64,000 nt of DNA from Oleiphilaceae bacterium (lineage in GTDB: Bacteria; Pseudomonadota; Gammaproteobacteria; Pseudomonadales; Oleiphilaceae), in the NCBI GenBank assembly GCA_022447365.1, contig JAKVBL010000004.1:84774-148773 (forward strand), written 5' to 3'. The translations under genes and the position numbers were made by a program. Each line of letters starts with the position of its first letter. Position 1 is the first letter of the stretch. The notes under the pieces are model-generated. The model searched no databases. It was not told where the DNA came from and saw nothing but the letters and a program-made list of their open reading frames with translations. This document shows, piece after piece, positions 42,981 to 52,635 of this stretch.

Positions 42981-44047
42981 GACGCTTTTTTGATAATAGG
43001 GCGAGTACAGTTTCGCCCTTCTTCTTTTGCTTCGTACAAACTGATATCTGCCGCTTTAAGAAGCCCAGAAAAGCCTGACGAGAACTTAGTTGAAGCTAAA
43101 CCACAGCTAATCGAAACTTTCACGCGACGCGAAGAATACATAAATCGCTCTTGCTCAATAGATTCACGAATCCGTTCGATCAATTGATACGCTTGTTCAA
43201 TACTCGTATTCGGCAGTAAAACAATAAACTCTTCTCCGCCCCACCGCGCGACGCTATCACTTCCTCGAACTGTGGCTTGCAATTTTTCTGCTAGCTGCAC
43301 CAGTACTTGATCGCCAACATCATGGCCAAAGCGATCGTTTATCTTTTTGAAGTAATCAACGTCACAGATAACGATACTAAATTCCTGCCCTTCTCGTTGA
43401 GAACGAATCAGTTCGTTATCGATACGTTCAGAAACGCCACGACGATTCAGCAATCCTGTCAGTTCGTCTGTTCTCGCTAGATCCTCTAAAGCTTTACTCA
43501 CCTTCGAATGCGCTAAAGCAGCTGACACTCTAGCCCTCTCCATGGTGTACGCCATGATCGTGACAAACATCATTGAGCCAATGAAACGCATCTTCGTATT
43601 ACTGTTGTATACCAACTCTAGGCCGAACATACCTGGCAGAAATAGGATAAACACCGATGCTGTTAAAATAGCGACAAGCACTAATGTCCCAACATGCATC
43701 CCCATAATTGAGAACACGAGAAGTGGATAGGCATAGAGCCAGTAGATACCGGTTCCGCCTTCTCCACCAGAGATAAGTAGATAGAAATAAAAAAAGGTAT
43801 AGGATGTTGCTAGAAAATTACGATGAAAGCGCCAGCGTCCAAAGAACTTATAGGCAAAGAAACTAGAAAGCACTAAACCCGAAAAACCAATAAGACTTAA
43901 GCCGTATGTTTCGTGCCCTGTTAAATATGATTTCGTGCCGAAAATCATCAATAGCGGAACAGTTAAATAGCAAAGCAAATCTACGACCAGTTTGGCCGAC
44001 ACTAAACCGCTATGTTCCTGCTTTGTCATAGGCAAGGCACTTATCAT
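42977..44047 (-). CDS. Membrane diguanylate cyclase (GGDEF)
   Basis: This 356-residue inner-membrane protein has about six helices in residues 20-175 and a C-terminal GGDEF domain that should synthesise cyclic di-GMP. The active-site half reads WGGEEFIVLLPN, and DELTGLLNRRGVSERI and DVDYFKKINDRFGHDVGDQVL are intact, so it is likely catalytically active. The membrane sensor has no recognised ligand domain. No RxxD inhibitory site is seen at the expected place. Start ATG 44047 has AGGA eight bases upstream, and a second Met is at codon 7. Confidence 0.92.
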   Translation of the reverse strand: MISALPMTKQEHSGLVSAKLVVDLLCYLTVPLLMIFGTKSYLTGHETYGLSLIGFSGLVLSSFFAYKFFGRWRFHRNFLATSYTFFYFYLLISGGEGGTGIYWLYAYPLLVFSIMGMHVGTLVLVAILTASVFILFLPGMFGLELVYNSNTKMRFIGSMMFVTIMAYTMERARVSAALAHSKVSKALEDLARTDELTGLLNRRGVSERIDNELIRSQREGQEFSIVICDVDYFKKINDRFGHDVGDQVLVQLAEKLQATVRGSDSVARWGGEEFIVLLPNTSIEQAYQLIERIRESIEQERFMYSSRRVKVSISCGLASTKFSSGFSGLLKAADISLYEAKEEGRNCTRPIIKKAS

Positions 44048-44201
44048 TCAATACATCCTGAATACATTTAAAAGCATCGCTCTGCAAGTTGGTATTTTTG
44101 CTCGAGGTTTTGCTCATTAACTTATTGAGTATGTCAGCGTACTGAATCTTCTCAATGCGAGTTTTGTTAACGCAATGCAAATTCTTATAAAATTAATGTT
44201 G

Positions 44202-46121
44202 CTAATTTCGGTCTTCTAACTCTTCGATCTGTTCTTGTAGATCAAACCATTGCAGTTCAATTTCTTCTACTTCAGTGCTTAGATCGCCACGCTTTTCAAG
44301 CAAGGCTTTTAATCGCTGCTTGTTTTCATCATCGTAAATAGAAGGAGATGCCAACTCATTCTCAATGGCCGACAACTCACTTTGTAGCGTTTCTAAGCTT
44401 GCATCTAGTTTGGCCAACTGTTTCTTCAAGGGACTTAACTTTTTGCGCGCTTCGGCTTCTTGGCGCTTTCGCTCTTTACGCTGCTCACTGGTCTCTCCAG
44501 CAGATTCATTGAGCGTATTCGACTCAGAATTATCGGGCTCTTGAAGCTGTCGATGAAATCCCTCTAACCAACGCTCATAGTCTTGCAAATCGCCTTCAAA
44601 GGTATCGACTTTACCTTCAGCGACCAACCAATAATCATCGACTGTATTCTTTAACAAATGACGATCGTGAGACACCACCACGATGGCGCCCGAGAACTCT
44701 TGTAGTGCCAGCGTTAAAGCGTGGCGCATCTCTAAATCCAAATGGTTAGTTGGCTCATCTAAAAGCAGTAGATTAGGTTTTTGCCAGGCAATGATTGCAA
44801 GCGCCAATCGCGCCTTTTCTCCGCCGGAGAATTTCTCAATAGTGCCGGTCGCATCATCACCTCGAAAATTAAAGCCTCCTAAAAAATTACGAATGCTTTG
44901 TTCCGTTGCCGATGGCGTGAGTCTTTGTAGATGCAAAATTGGACTCGCATTCATATCAAGCGCTTCCAGCTGATGCTGAGCAAAGTAACCAATGTGTAAA
45001 TGCTCTCCGTGCGTTCGCTCGCCTCGTAACAAGGTTTGTTGATCAACCAATGATTTAATTAGAGTCGACTTACCTGCCCCGTTTGGCCCTAACAGACCAA
45101 TGCGTTGGCCCGGCAATATTGCACATGAGAAGTCATGGATAATGCTTGTATCCTGATAGCCCAGATCTACATGAGACAAATTCAACAAAGGGCTAGACGT
45201 TTTATCTGATTCAGGAAAGCTAAAACTAAATGGTGAATCAACGTGTGCAGGCGCGATGAGTTCCATTCGTTCAAGCTCTTTCAAACGACTTTGGGCTTGC
45301 TTGGCTTTTGTCGCTTTAGCTCTAAAGCGACTTACAAATGACTGAATCTCAGAAATACGCTGCTGTTGCTTGGCATATTGTGACTGCTGTAGCGCTAGCT
45401 TCTCGGCTCTTAGTCGCTCGAAGTCTGAATAAGTACCGGTATATTGATGTAACTGACGATGCTCAAAGTGCAAGATACTCGTTGCTACTGCATCGATGAA
45501 ATCCCTATCGTGCGAGATAAATAGAAGTGTGCCTTGATAGCGCTTCAGCCATTGCTCGAGCCAAAGCATGGCGTCAAGATCCAAGTGGTTAGTTGGTTCA
45601 TCTAACAACAGTAAATCGGATGGGCACATTAGTGCTTGTGCCAAATTCAGTCGAATACGCCAACCACCAGAGAAGCTTGCAACGGGCGAATATAACTCGC
45701 TTTCTGAAAATCCTAATCCGTGTAAGAGTTTTTTGGCATCAACGGGTATTTGATAGGCATTGATCGATTCGAGTTCACCATGGATGTTAGCAATAACATG
45801 ATTGTCTTCTTGCTCTTGCGCGAGCTCCAGGCGTTCTTGCAAGCGGCGAAAAACATGGTGTCCATCCATGACATAGTCAAGCGCCGAACGCTCGGAACTT
45901 TCGACTTCTTGCGCCATATGCGCAATGCGACAATTACCGGGTAAATGGTAAGCACCTGCATCCGTCGACAATTCACCCAACAGAAGTTTGAATAAACTCG
46001 TTTTACCCGCGCCATTCGCCCCAACAATCGCAACGCGTTGTCCATCCGCTATGTTGGCGTCTGCGTTTTCAAGCAGCGGCTCAGGGCCTCGACGCAGTGT
46101 CATTTCAGTAATCTTAAGCAT
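44202..46121 (-). CDS. ABC-F family ATPase (YheS-like)
   Basis: This 639-residue cytosolic protein has two ABC domains in tandem and no membrane segment, as in translation-associated ABC-F ATPases. The first has Walker A GANGAGKTS, signature FSGGWR and LLLDEPTNHLD. The second has GPNGAGKST, FSGGEKARLALA and LLLDEPTNHLD. The linker (P-site tRNA interaction motif) lies between at about 240-300. A charged coiled-coil tail (about 530-639) is typical of the YheS/Uup-like branch. It is divergent from a TIGR02444 gene, a pairing common in Pseudomonas relatives. Confidence 0.93.
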   Translation of the reverse strand: MLKITEMTLRRGPEPLLENADANIADGQRVAIVGANGAGKTSLFKLLLGELSTDAGAYHLPGNCRIAHMAQEVESSERSALDYVMDGHHVFRRLQERLELAQEQEDNHVIANIHGELESINAYQIPVDAKKLLHGLGFSESELYSPVASFSGGWRIRLNLAQALMCPSDLLLLDEPTNHLDLDAMLWLEQWLKRYQGTLLFISHDRDFIDAVATSILHFEHRQLHQYTGTYSDFERLRAEKLALQQSQYAKQQQRISEIQSFVSRFRAKATKAKQAQSRLKELERMELIAPAHVDSPFSFSFPESDKTSSPLLNLSHVDLGYQDTSIIHDFSCAILPGQRIGLLGPNGAGKSTLIKSLVDQQTLLRGERTHGEHLHIGYFAQHQLEALDMNASPILHLQRLTPSATEQSIRNFLGGFNFRGDDATGTIEKFSGGEKARLALAIIAWQKPNLLLLDEPTNHLDLEMRHALTLALQEFSGAIVVVSHDRHLLKNTVDDYWLVAEGKVDTFEGDLQDYERWLEGFHRQLQEPDNSESNTLNESAGETSEQRKERKRQEAEARKKLSPLKKQLAKLDASLETLQSELSAIENELASPSIYDDENKQRLKALLEKRGDLSTEVEEIELQWFDLQEQIEELEDRN

Positions 46122-46200
46122 GAATCATCACTTCAGGTAGAACTCGCCGCGCAAGGTAGCGGATAATAGCGCGTACATCAACGCATTGACGCTCTAGATT

Positions 46201-46662
46201 ATGAACAAAGATAATAATGCTGAACACTTCTGGCAGTTTTCAATAATGCTTTGGAAGCAAGAAGACATTAAGAACATACTAATGCACGCTCAAGATCATA
46301 AGGATCTGGATATCAATTTATGTCTGTTTGCACTTTGGTCATCAAAACAGAAAAAAAGATTGGGATCTCAAGCAGAGCAAATTCTTAAAATTCAACAAGA
46401 TTACTATTTCGATTTAATTAAGCCTACGCGGCAGCTCCGTCAACGGGCTAATCACTATGGCAACTCATCTTTAAAACAGCACTATCTCGATGCGGAGCTT
46501 GCAGCAGAAAAAGCCTACCAAGGCCAGTTATGTCAGCTCAGATTAGAGATTGCGCCAGAATCCGAAGAATTAACAGCTACACTTAAGGAGAATTTGAGAC
46601 TAGGTAGCCGCGTTAACTGGTCAGAGCCTTCTTTGAAAAAGATGTTGGAGACTATTCTGTGA
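46201..46662 (+). CDS. TIGR02444 (DUF2390) family protein
   Basis: This 153-residue, probably helical protein matches TIGR02444 (HFWQFSIMLWKQEDIKNILMHAQDHKDLDINLCLFALW, then LIKPTRQLRQRA and LKQHYLDAELAAEKAYQGQL). The family has no known function but is usually found beside the ABC-F gene, as here. The stop overlaps the GTG start of the next gene (GTGA at 46659-46662), so the two are coupled. Confidence 0.87.
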   Translation: MNKDNNAEHFWQFSIMLWKQEDIKNILMHAQDHKDLDINLCLFALWSSKQKKRLGSQAEQILKIQQDYYFDLIKPTRQLRQRANHYGNSSLKQHYLDAELAAEKAYQGQLCQLRLEIAPESEELTATLKENLRLGSRVNWSEPSLKKMLETIL

Positions 46663-47189
46663 AATGGGTGTATCGCTTGTTTTCTGTCATTATTTTAGTG
46701 GGTGCACTAAGTTTACCGTTTTATGCAGACTATCAAGCCGGTGGTGACTTTCTCAATATTAAAGAAATGCCAGACAAACTAATAAGCGCCATTACACCTA
46801 GCTCTGGTGGCATCTACACAGATGAACCTAAAGAGTCTCAGGTGAACAATGCTTCCGAGACAAAGAGCTCTCTAGAATATTATCGTTGGCAAGACGAACA
46901 TGGGCAGTGGCATTTCAGTGATGAAAAACCATCCAATCAAAAGAATGTACAAAGTGCGCAACTGAAACCCGAAGCACTCCAAACGATCTCAGGTATGGAT
47001 CCAAGTCTGATCAATAAAACCTATCAAAACGACTCTTCAAACCTTAATACATCCCCCACCTTATCTACGTCTGAAAGTATGACGCAACCAACACTCGAAA
47101 ATATGACTGAAGTAATGCAGAATGCGCGCGACGCAGCGCAGCTCATGAACGAACGTAATCGAGCATTGCATCAGCTCGTCACCGATTAA
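46659..47189 (+). CDS. DUF4124 domain-containing envelope protein
   Basis: This 176-residue protein has an N-terminal hydrophobic segment (VYRLFSVIILVGALSLPFYADY), acting as a signal or anchor, and a periplasmic DUF4124 domain (YYRWQDEHGQWHFSDEKPSNQKNVQSAQL). The rest is a low-complexity Ser/Thr/Asn linker and a helical tail. Start GTG 46659 is coupled to the TIGR02444 gene. The function is unknown. Many DUF4124 proteins are small envelope proteins of unclear role. Confidence 0.8.
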   Translation: MKWVYRLFSVIILVGALSLPFYADYQAGGDFLNIKEMPDKLISAITPSSGGIYTDEPKESQVNNASETKSSLEYYRWQDEHGQWHFSDEKPSNQKNVQSAQLKPEALQTISGMDPSLINKTYQNDSSNLNTSPTLSTSESMTQPTLENMTEVMQNARDAAQLMNERNRALHQLVTD

Positions 47190-47208
47190 TTACATCAGGG
47201 TTCGGAAC

Positions 47209-47877
47209 GTGGCGTATAAAGTTAAAGAGATGTTTTATAGTTTACAGGGTGAAGGCGCACGCGCAGGACGTGCTGCAGTGTTCTGTCGCTTCAGTAAATG
47301 TAATCTCTGGAATGGACGAGAAGATTCAAGAGCCGATGCCATCTGCGATTTTTGCGATACGGACATTGTTGGTACTGATGGCCAAAATGGTGGCACATTC
47401 GCTAATGAAGAAGAGTTGAGTAAGGCCATTAACGAGATGTGGCCAAGCGCAGATCAGAACGGCCGCTCAGAGCCCTACGTGATTTTTACGGGTGGAGAGC
47501 CTCTATTACAATTAGATAAAGCCTTGATTGATAAAATGCATTCACTTGGCTTTGAGGTTGCGATCGAAACAAACGGTACCTTAGAAGCGCCAGAAGGCAT
47601 TGATTGGATTTGCATTAGCCCTAAAGCAGACGCAACACTAAAATTGACTCGAGCGAATGAACTAAAACTGGTATTCCCTCAGGAACTTGCCAAACCTGAA
47701 CAGTTTGAAGCGTTTGATTGCGAGTATTTTTTCTTATCGCCTAAAGCAAATCCACTCGAACAAAGCAAGCAGGACTCAGTAAAGCAGTTTAACACTCAGC
47801 TCGCGCTAGATTATTGTCTCGCAAACCCTCAGTGGCGACTGACGCTGCAAACCCACAAAATTCTGAATATTGATTAA
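47209..47877 (+). CDS. queE: 7-carboxy-7-deazaguanine synthase
   Basis: This 222-residue radical-SAM enzyme makes the 7-deazapurine ring of queuosine and archaeosine precursors from CPH4. The unusual cluster motif C31-X14-C46-X2-C49 that defines QueE is present, preceded by FYSLQGEGARAG, and FTGGEPLLQ binds SAM. The start is GTG 47209. No other que gene is in the window, and it sits behind the DUF4124 gene with 19 bases between. The tail overlaps the convergent DUF924 gene by four bases. Confidence 0.94.
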   Translation: MAYKVKEMFYSLQGEGARAGRAAVFCRFSKCNLWNGREDSRADAICDFCDTDIVGTDGQNGGTFANEEELSKAINEMWPSADQNGRSEPYVIFTGGEPLLQLDKALIDKMHSLGFEVAIETNGTLEAPEGIDWICISPKADATLKLTRANELKLVFPQELAKPEQFEAFDCEYFFLSPKANPLEQSKQDSVKQFNTQLALDYCLANPQWRLTLQTHKILNID

Positions 47878-48419
47878 AACGAAGAGCCCGGCTGAGTTAA
47901 GAATTCAACCTCTTGCTCGGTAGAGTCGCGACCTAAAAGAGCATTTCGATGAGGGTATCGCCCAAAGCGCTCAATAATACGAAAATGACGTTTCTCAAAG
48001 TCTAAATTGTTTTCTAAACCTTCTTGATCAAATACCTGCAAAGCCAGTTCATGATCGGTTTTTTCTTCACTATGCATCAAAGGCATATAGATAAACGCTC
48101 GCTGCGTCACGCTCAACTCTTTATCGCAACCTAGATTAATTGCTTCTTTAGAAAGTGTTACCGCCAAGGTATCACAAGAAAAACTATCTGCCTCATCGCG
48201 ATAAATGTTACGGGTAAATTGATCAAGAATAATGATTTCAGCTAGACGCCCTTCTGCTGAATCACGCCAATGGGCAAGCTCGCCGTTTTTAGCCTCAATA
48301 TGTAACTGACAGAAGCGTTTGTCGATATCCTCATCGAGCTTAGCGTCTTTGATCCAATGATGATTTGGCTCCAACTCTTCAAACCAAAAGTGCAGTACGT
48401 TTTCAATATTCTTATCCAT
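47874..48419 (-). CDS. DUF924 family protein
   Basis: This 181-residue all-helical protein has the DUF924 pattern: VLHFWFEELEPNHHWIKDAKLDEDIDKRF, IIILDQFTRNIYRDEADSFSCD, MHSEEKTDHELALQVF and FGRYPHRNALLGRDSTEQEVEFL. The family is common in gammaproteobacteria and resembles TPR-like folds, but no activity is known. It follows the tag gene on the same strand, with 32 bases between, and may be transcribed with it. Confidence 0.87.
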   Translation of the reverse strand: MDKNIENVLHFWFEELEPNHHWIKDAKLDEDIDKRFCQLHIEAKNGELAHWRDSAEGRLAEIIILDQFTRNIYRDEADSFSCDTLAVTLSKEAINLGCDKELSVTQRAFIYMPLMHSEEKTDHELALQVFDQEGLENNLDFEKRHFRIIERFGRYPHRNALLGRDSTEQEVEFLTQPGSSF

Positions 48420-48451
48420 AACAAACTCCCATCCTTCGGCGCTTTAAACTG

Positions 48452-49048
48452 TTACATACTTTCTTGTCGGCATTCCTCCCAACACGGGCAAGCTTGAAGG
48501 TGATCATTGACCATACCAACGGCTTGCATGAAAGCGTAGCAGATAGTCGGACCAACAAAGGTAAAACCTCTTTTTTTAAGCGCTTTTGACATAGCCTTTG
48601 ATTCTTCTGTTTCAGCAGGCACCTCATCAAGACTATTAAATGTATTTTGTATTGGCGCACCACCCACAAATGCCCACAAGAATTCACTAAAACTTTGCTC
48701 TTCTTTTTCAAACTCTAGAAAGCCTTTAGCATTCTTGATGATCGACTCGACCTTCAGTTTGTTCCGAATGATTCCTGGATCATTAAGTAATGCATCACGT
48801 TTAGCTTGGTCATATTGGATAATCTTTTTCGCATCGAACCCATCATAGGCGGCTTCGTATGTCGCTTGCTTTTTCAGAATCGTTATCCAACTTAGTCCTG
48901 CTTGCTGGCCATCTAAACAAAGCTTTTCAAACAAAGTTTGATCATCGTAAACTGGCCGTCCCCAGACGGTATCATGGTAGTGCTGGTAGATTGGGTCGTC
49001 TCCACACCAGCCACATCGCTGCATTGTCTTGTGATCCTTTTTTGCCAT
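48452..49048 (-). CDS. tag: DNA-3-methyladenine glycosylase I
   Basis: This roughly 198-residue base-excision repair enzyme removes 3-methyladenine from DNA. It has the Tag-specific RCGWCGDDPIYQHYHDTVWGRPV start with zinc-binding cysteines and histidines, the helix-hairpin-helix region LSWITILKKQATYEAAYDGFDAKKI, and the C-terminal cysteine-containing zinc site. I chose ATG 49048 because GGAG lies eight bases upstream. An in-frame TTG six bases earlier is less likely. It is divergent from yfbR. Confidence 0.92.
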   Translation of the reverse strand: MAKKDHKTMQRCGWCGDDPIYQHYHDTVWGRPVYDDQTLFEKLCLDGQQAGLSWITILKKQATYEAAYDGFDAKKIIQYDQAKRDALLNDPGIIRNKLKVESIIKNAKGFLEFEKEEQSFSEFLWAFVGGAPIQNTFNSLDEVPAETEESKAMSKALKKRGFTFVGPTICYAFMQAVGMVNDHLQACPCWEECRQESM

Positions 49049-49100
49049 GGTCAAACTCCACTTGTTATTGTAAATACTGTTTCAAAGAGCGAATAAAATT

Positions 49101-49685
49101 ATGAGTCATTTTTTTGCATATATCAGCCGTCTTCGCTGGATCCAGCGTTGGAGTCTAATGCGCAATGCCATTCCCGAAGATGTTGCAACCCATTCTTGGG
49201 AAGTTGGCACACTGGCGCATGTCTTAGGCGTGATACATAACAACCAAAATCCTAACAATAAGATTGATGCTCATAAATTAGCGACTTGTGGTCTGTATCA
49301 CGATGCCACTGAGGTCATCACGGGGGATATGCCAACACCGGTCAAATATCACAGTAAGGCCATGCGAAATGCATACAAAGGCGTGGAGCAACGCGCCGAA
49401 AAAGAACTGCTCAATCTATTACCCACAGAAATGCATGAAGCATTTAAAGGTGTATTAATAGAGCATGAATTACCCGAGGTATATCAACGTTTATTGAAAG
49501 CGGCCGATAGATTATCTGCCCTCTTAAAATGCCAAGCAGAATTGCGTGCTGGAAATAAAGAGTTTGAGCATGCAGCACAAGAAATACTCAAACGTTTGAA
49601 CGAGGAACAACAGCCAGAAGTACTCTACTTCCTCGAAAACTTTGCACCGGCATATGCATTAAGTCTCGATCATTTACTGAAATAA
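49101..49685 (+). CDS. yfbR: 5'-deoxynucleotidase YfbR-like (HD domain)
   Basis: This 194-residue HD-domain metal-dependent phosphohydrolase removes phosphate from deoxynucleoside monophosphates. The HD signature is split over RNAIPEDVATHSWEVG and CGLYHDATEVITGDMPTPVKYHS, and an acidic ligand is in LLKAADRLSALLKC. The length is about that of E. coli YfbR (199). It stands alone, and no terminator is evident after it. Confidence 0.9.
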   Translation: MSHFFAYISRLRWIQRWSLMRNAIPEDVATHSWEVGTLAHVLGVIHNNQNPNNKIDAHKLATCGLYHDATEVITGDMPTPVKYHSKAMRNAYKGVEQRAEKELLNLLPTEMHEAFKGVLIEHELPEVYQRLLKAADRLSALLKCQAELRAGNKEFEHAAQEILKRLNEEQQPEVLYFLENFAPAYALSLDHLLK

Positions 49686-49807
49686 AATTCTTTGAATATC
49701 AGCATTATTTAATTGCCCCTAGACATGGCGACATTTCCGGTCGTTTTAGGCGATATATTTACTCCTGTCGATAGGCAATACCGCCATCAATCATCAGGAG
49801 AAAAATT

Positions 49808-49954
49808 ATGTTCCGTGTTAATGCATTTACTCAGAAAGGCACTAAATTCCGTTTCCGCGTTCAAGCTGACAACATTCATAGCGTGAGAGAAACCATCAAT
49901 GAAATCTTCGAAGGGAAAGCCATGCGTTTAGTATTGGTCGAGCCAATCTCTTAA
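49808..49954 (+). CDS. Small conserved-looking protein, 48 residues, unknown
   Basis: ATG 49808 is preceded by AGGAG at optimal distance. The frame encodes 48 residues: it starts MFRVNAFTQKGTKFRFRVQA and ends MRLVLVEPIS, stopping at 49952-49954. The alternation of hydrophobic and basic residues suggests a small beta-strand/helix fold. No cysteine, signal peptide or membrane segment is present. I do not know the family. The strong ribosome site and sound amino-acid make-up argue that it is a real gene. It lies between yfbR and the convergent WYL regulator, separated from the latter by 9 bases. Confidence 0.65.
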   Translation: MFRVNAFTQKGTKFRFRVQADNIHSVRETINEIFEGKAMRLVLVEPIS

Positions 49955-49963
49955 GCTGGTATG

Positions 49964-51073
49964 TTATGTATAGTGTTGTTGCATGGCGCTGAGGTAATCC
50001 GACAGCTCATTTCGTATGATCTGTGGAGCAGTAACCTTTGCCTGAGCGCCTAACGCTAGCAGCCAATTCCTCAATTGCACGGTGTGTTTTACCCTAGCGG
50101 ATAAACGCCAATGCCCATCAGATATCTCGTTAAGACTTTGCGTTTCGTTTAGAGGACTGTCTTGCAGATCACGCAACAAATGACTGCCTCTTTGCGTGTA
50201 GAGATCTACCTCTAAGTCATAGCTATTTGCGTCACGATCTACAAGAACATCAGTATTTCCTGCATCCAGATATTCTTTGAGTTTAAAGTCTTCTGGAACT
50301 ACATTTGAAAATCGCGAAACCTCTAAATCTTCAATACGGTGAATCAAAAAGGTTCGAAACTCTTCTAAATTTCCATCGCGCGCATCATCATCTTTGACAC
50401 CAACAAGATAGAGTTTGGGAAGCATGATCGTCACACCAAAAGGATGAACATCATATTCTTTTCGACCATTAGAGGTTTGATATGCAAACTTAACGCGCCG
50501 GCCATTTAAAATTGCCTGATAAATATTATCGAGCGTGTGCATATCGAAATCAGGTGTACGTAGGCTTTGACCACGCTGATAAAACTCAACAGCGTTACTC
50601 AAGCGAGTGTACTGTTTGTCATTCAGCTTTCTCTCGCTTTGTTTCATTTTATGCTCAGCATTAAAAAATAGCTGAGCAAGATCATTCTGAATTGCGCTAG
50701 GTAATACCTGATTCAAGTGTTTACGCGTCAGAGTTAGCGCGAGCGCCATAAACGATGGCATTTTTTCGAACTCGTAACTCACATCGTGATAGGGACTGAC
50801 TTCCCAGAGTAATGTTTTACGTTGGCCTCGAATCGAGCGGAGATCAAAGTGATTGAAATAGCTATCATCTTCTTCGTCGTATTCGCCCAACAAAAATTTT
50901 AAATCTCTCTGAATTAAGCGCATCAAACTTTTCTCATCGCGCTCCTCTTCACCCACATACTCTCCATCGATCAAATGTTGAATAATTTGATCCGTACCCG
51001 CAGGTTCAAGATTGGCAGCATTACGCTGTTGGAGGTAACGTAAAATCTCCAAGCGTCGAAGAAAGGTTTCCAT
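49964..51073 (-). CDS. WYL-domain transcriptional regulator
   Basis: This 369-residue regulator has an N-terminal winged-helix region (LRRLEILRYLQQRNAANLEPAGTDQIIQHL), a long helical linker and a C-terminal WYL domain (KFAYQTSNGRKEYDVHPFGVTIMLPKLYLVGVKDDD). The usual W-Y-L tripeptide reads L-Y-L in this protein. WYL proteins bind nucleic acids or nucleotides and often regulate defence or stress genes. No such system is adjacent, so its targets are unknown. It precedes ylqF on the other side by 46 bases but on the same strand. Confidence 0.83.
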   Translation of the reverse strand: METFLRRLEILRYLQQRNAANLEPAGTDQIIQHLIDGEYVGEEERDEKSLMRLIQRDLKFLLGEYDEEDDSYFNHFDLRSIRGQRKTLLWEVSPYHDVSYEFEKMPSFMALALTLTRKHLNQVLPSAIQNDLAQLFFNAEHKMKQSERKLNDKQYTRLSNAVEFYQRGQSLRTPDFDMHTLDNIYQAILNGRRVKFAYQTSNGRKEYDVHPFGVTIMLPKLYLVGVKDDDARDGNLEEFRTFLIHRIEDLEVSRFSNVVPEDFKLKEYLDAGNTDVLVDRDANSYDLEVDLYTQRGSHLLRDLQDSPLNETQSLNEISDGHWRLSARVKHTVQLRNWLLALGAQAKVTAPQIIRNELSDYLSAMQQHYT

Positions 51074-51119
51074 ACTTAAATCTTATTACTCGTTTATTAT
51101 TTTGATGATCTTGAGACAA

Positions 51120-52055
51120 CTAAGAAGTGCGCTTCCCAGAACGTTCTTCTTTCTCTTTCTTAGCGAGCTCTTCTTGCTCACGTTTTGCCTCAAGCATGGC
51201 CCGAAATTCAGCCATTTCGGCTTCCATCATTTCTGGCGTCTCCAAAGTGACGCGTCCTAGTTTGCCGCTCCGTAAGTCTTGTAAAAAAATCGTTGCTGCT
51301 TGGTGAACATCAACCACACCACCACTTTTTAGACAACCACGTTTTTTACCGATAAGTTCAAGCAATTCATACTCGTCACTTCCAAACTCACTTAAACCAT
51401 AGCGATCTTTTAAAGCATTTGGATAAAGCACTCTGAACTCTTTTAAACATTCCCATGCAACATCTTCATATTCCATCGCTGTATCTTTTACGGCGCCGGT
51501 GCTCGCCAAACGATATCCACACGTTGCGGGTTCAAGCTTTGGCCATAAAATACCGGGGGTATCGGAAAGGGTAATGCCATTATCGAGCTTAATTTTTTGC
51601 TGTCTTTTCGTCACAGCAGGTTCGTTACCGACCTTAGCGATTGTTTTTCCAGCCAAGCTATTGATCAAGGTCGACTTCCCTACATTCGGGATACCCATGA
51701 TCATCGCACTAATACCTTTATCGCTATCGACTTTATGAGGAGCGAGTTTGCGACAAAGGTTTGCGATCATCTTAATTTTGCCGTCAGCGGTGGCACTCAA
51801 TGCCAAACTTTTTACCGCATTATCTTTTTCTAAATGCGCTTGCCAAGCTTCGGTGACTTTTGGGTCGGCAAGATCAGCCTTATTAAGAAGCTTAATCACT
51901 GGCTTCTCACCGCGCAGATTTCCAACCAAAGGGTTTGATGAACTAAACGGAATACGCGCATCAAGTAACTCAATGACGACATCAACGTCAGACATTACTT
52001 TTTTGATTTCCTTACGGGCTTTATGCATATGGCCCGGGAACCAATTAATTGCCAT
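51120..52055 (-). CDS. Ribosome biogenesis GTPase YlqF/RbgA-like
   Basis: This 311-residue circularly permuted GTPase shows the characteristic order G4 (LLNKADL), then G1 (GIPNVGKSTLINSLAG), G2 and G3 (DTPGIL). The N-terminal AINWFPGHMHKARKEIKK is the RbgA-type signature used in 50S subunit assembly. A charged C-terminal tail follows the helical domain. Neighbouring genes (WYL regulator, DUF454) are on the same strand but apparently unrelated. Confidence 0.92.
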   Translation of the reverse strand: MAINWFPGHMHKARKEIKKVMSDVDVVIELLDARIPFSSSNPLVGNLRGEKPVIKLLNKADLADPKVTEAWQAHLEKDNAVKSLALSATADGKIKMIANLCRKLAPHKVDSDKGISAMIMGIPNVGKSTLINSLAGKTIAKVGNEPAVTKRQQKIKLDNGITLSDTPGILWPKLEPATCGYRLASTGAVKDTAMEYEDVAWECLKEFRVLYPNALKDRYGLSEFGSDEYELLELIGKKRGCLKSGGVVDVHQAATIFLQDLRSGKLGRVTLETPEMMEAEMAEFRAMLEAKREQEELAKKEKEERSGKRTS

Positions 52056-52070
52056 TAGGCTGCCTTCTTA

Positions 52071-52454
52071 TTAATCGTAAACAGGTTGTTTGAGAATATA
52101 GAGTGTGGTGCACACACCACAGACCGCGATGATAATACATACCCACCATATTGCCGCTATAAACATCGAGACAATCATGCTGATCCACATAATTGTTAGG
52201 ATGCGCATGCGCAATTTTCTTTGAAAACCTTTTCCACTATGCCACGCATCAATTTGAGGCCCTAACTGGGGATGACTCAATAATGCATCATGAAAGCGTT
52301 CTGATGAACGCGCAAAACACCAAGCAGCAATAAGTAAAAATACAACGCCAGGCATCATTGGAACAAACAAGCCTATTATGCCTAAACCAACACAGATAAA
52401 GCCGACAGAAATTAAGGCCCATCGCACTATTATATTTTTCCGAACTTTATCCAT
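52071..52454 (-). CDS. YbaN/DUF454 family inner-membrane protein
   Basis: This 127-residue membrane protein has three or four helices and the DUF454 motif FVPMMPGVVFLLIAAWCFARSSERFHDALLSHPQLGPQIDAWHSGKGF. E. coli YbaN belongs to this family. A role in respiration or membrane stress has been suggested for relatives but is not settled. The start ATG is at 52454. It lies 15 bases upstream of the YlqF gene, and the two are probably one transcript. Confidence 0.87.
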   Translation of the reverse strand: MDKVRKNIIVRWALISVGFICVGLGIIGLFVPMMPGVVFLLIAAWCFARSSERFHDALLSHPQLGPQIDAWHSGKGFQRKLRMRILTIMWISMIVSMFIAAIWWVCIIIAVCGVCTTLYILKQPVYD

Positions 52455-52635
52455 TACTACAAACTACAATCATGTTGCTTCTCTTGAATCACAATAGTAC
52501 CAAATACTCATCGTAGCGATACTAGTTCCAATGCCAGATATCACCTGATTTATTTCACTATTTTCGGATTTATTCGTACGACCTTAGGTGCTATCGCGAC
52601 GAAACATTACAATATTGCAGACGGAGGAATTTTAT

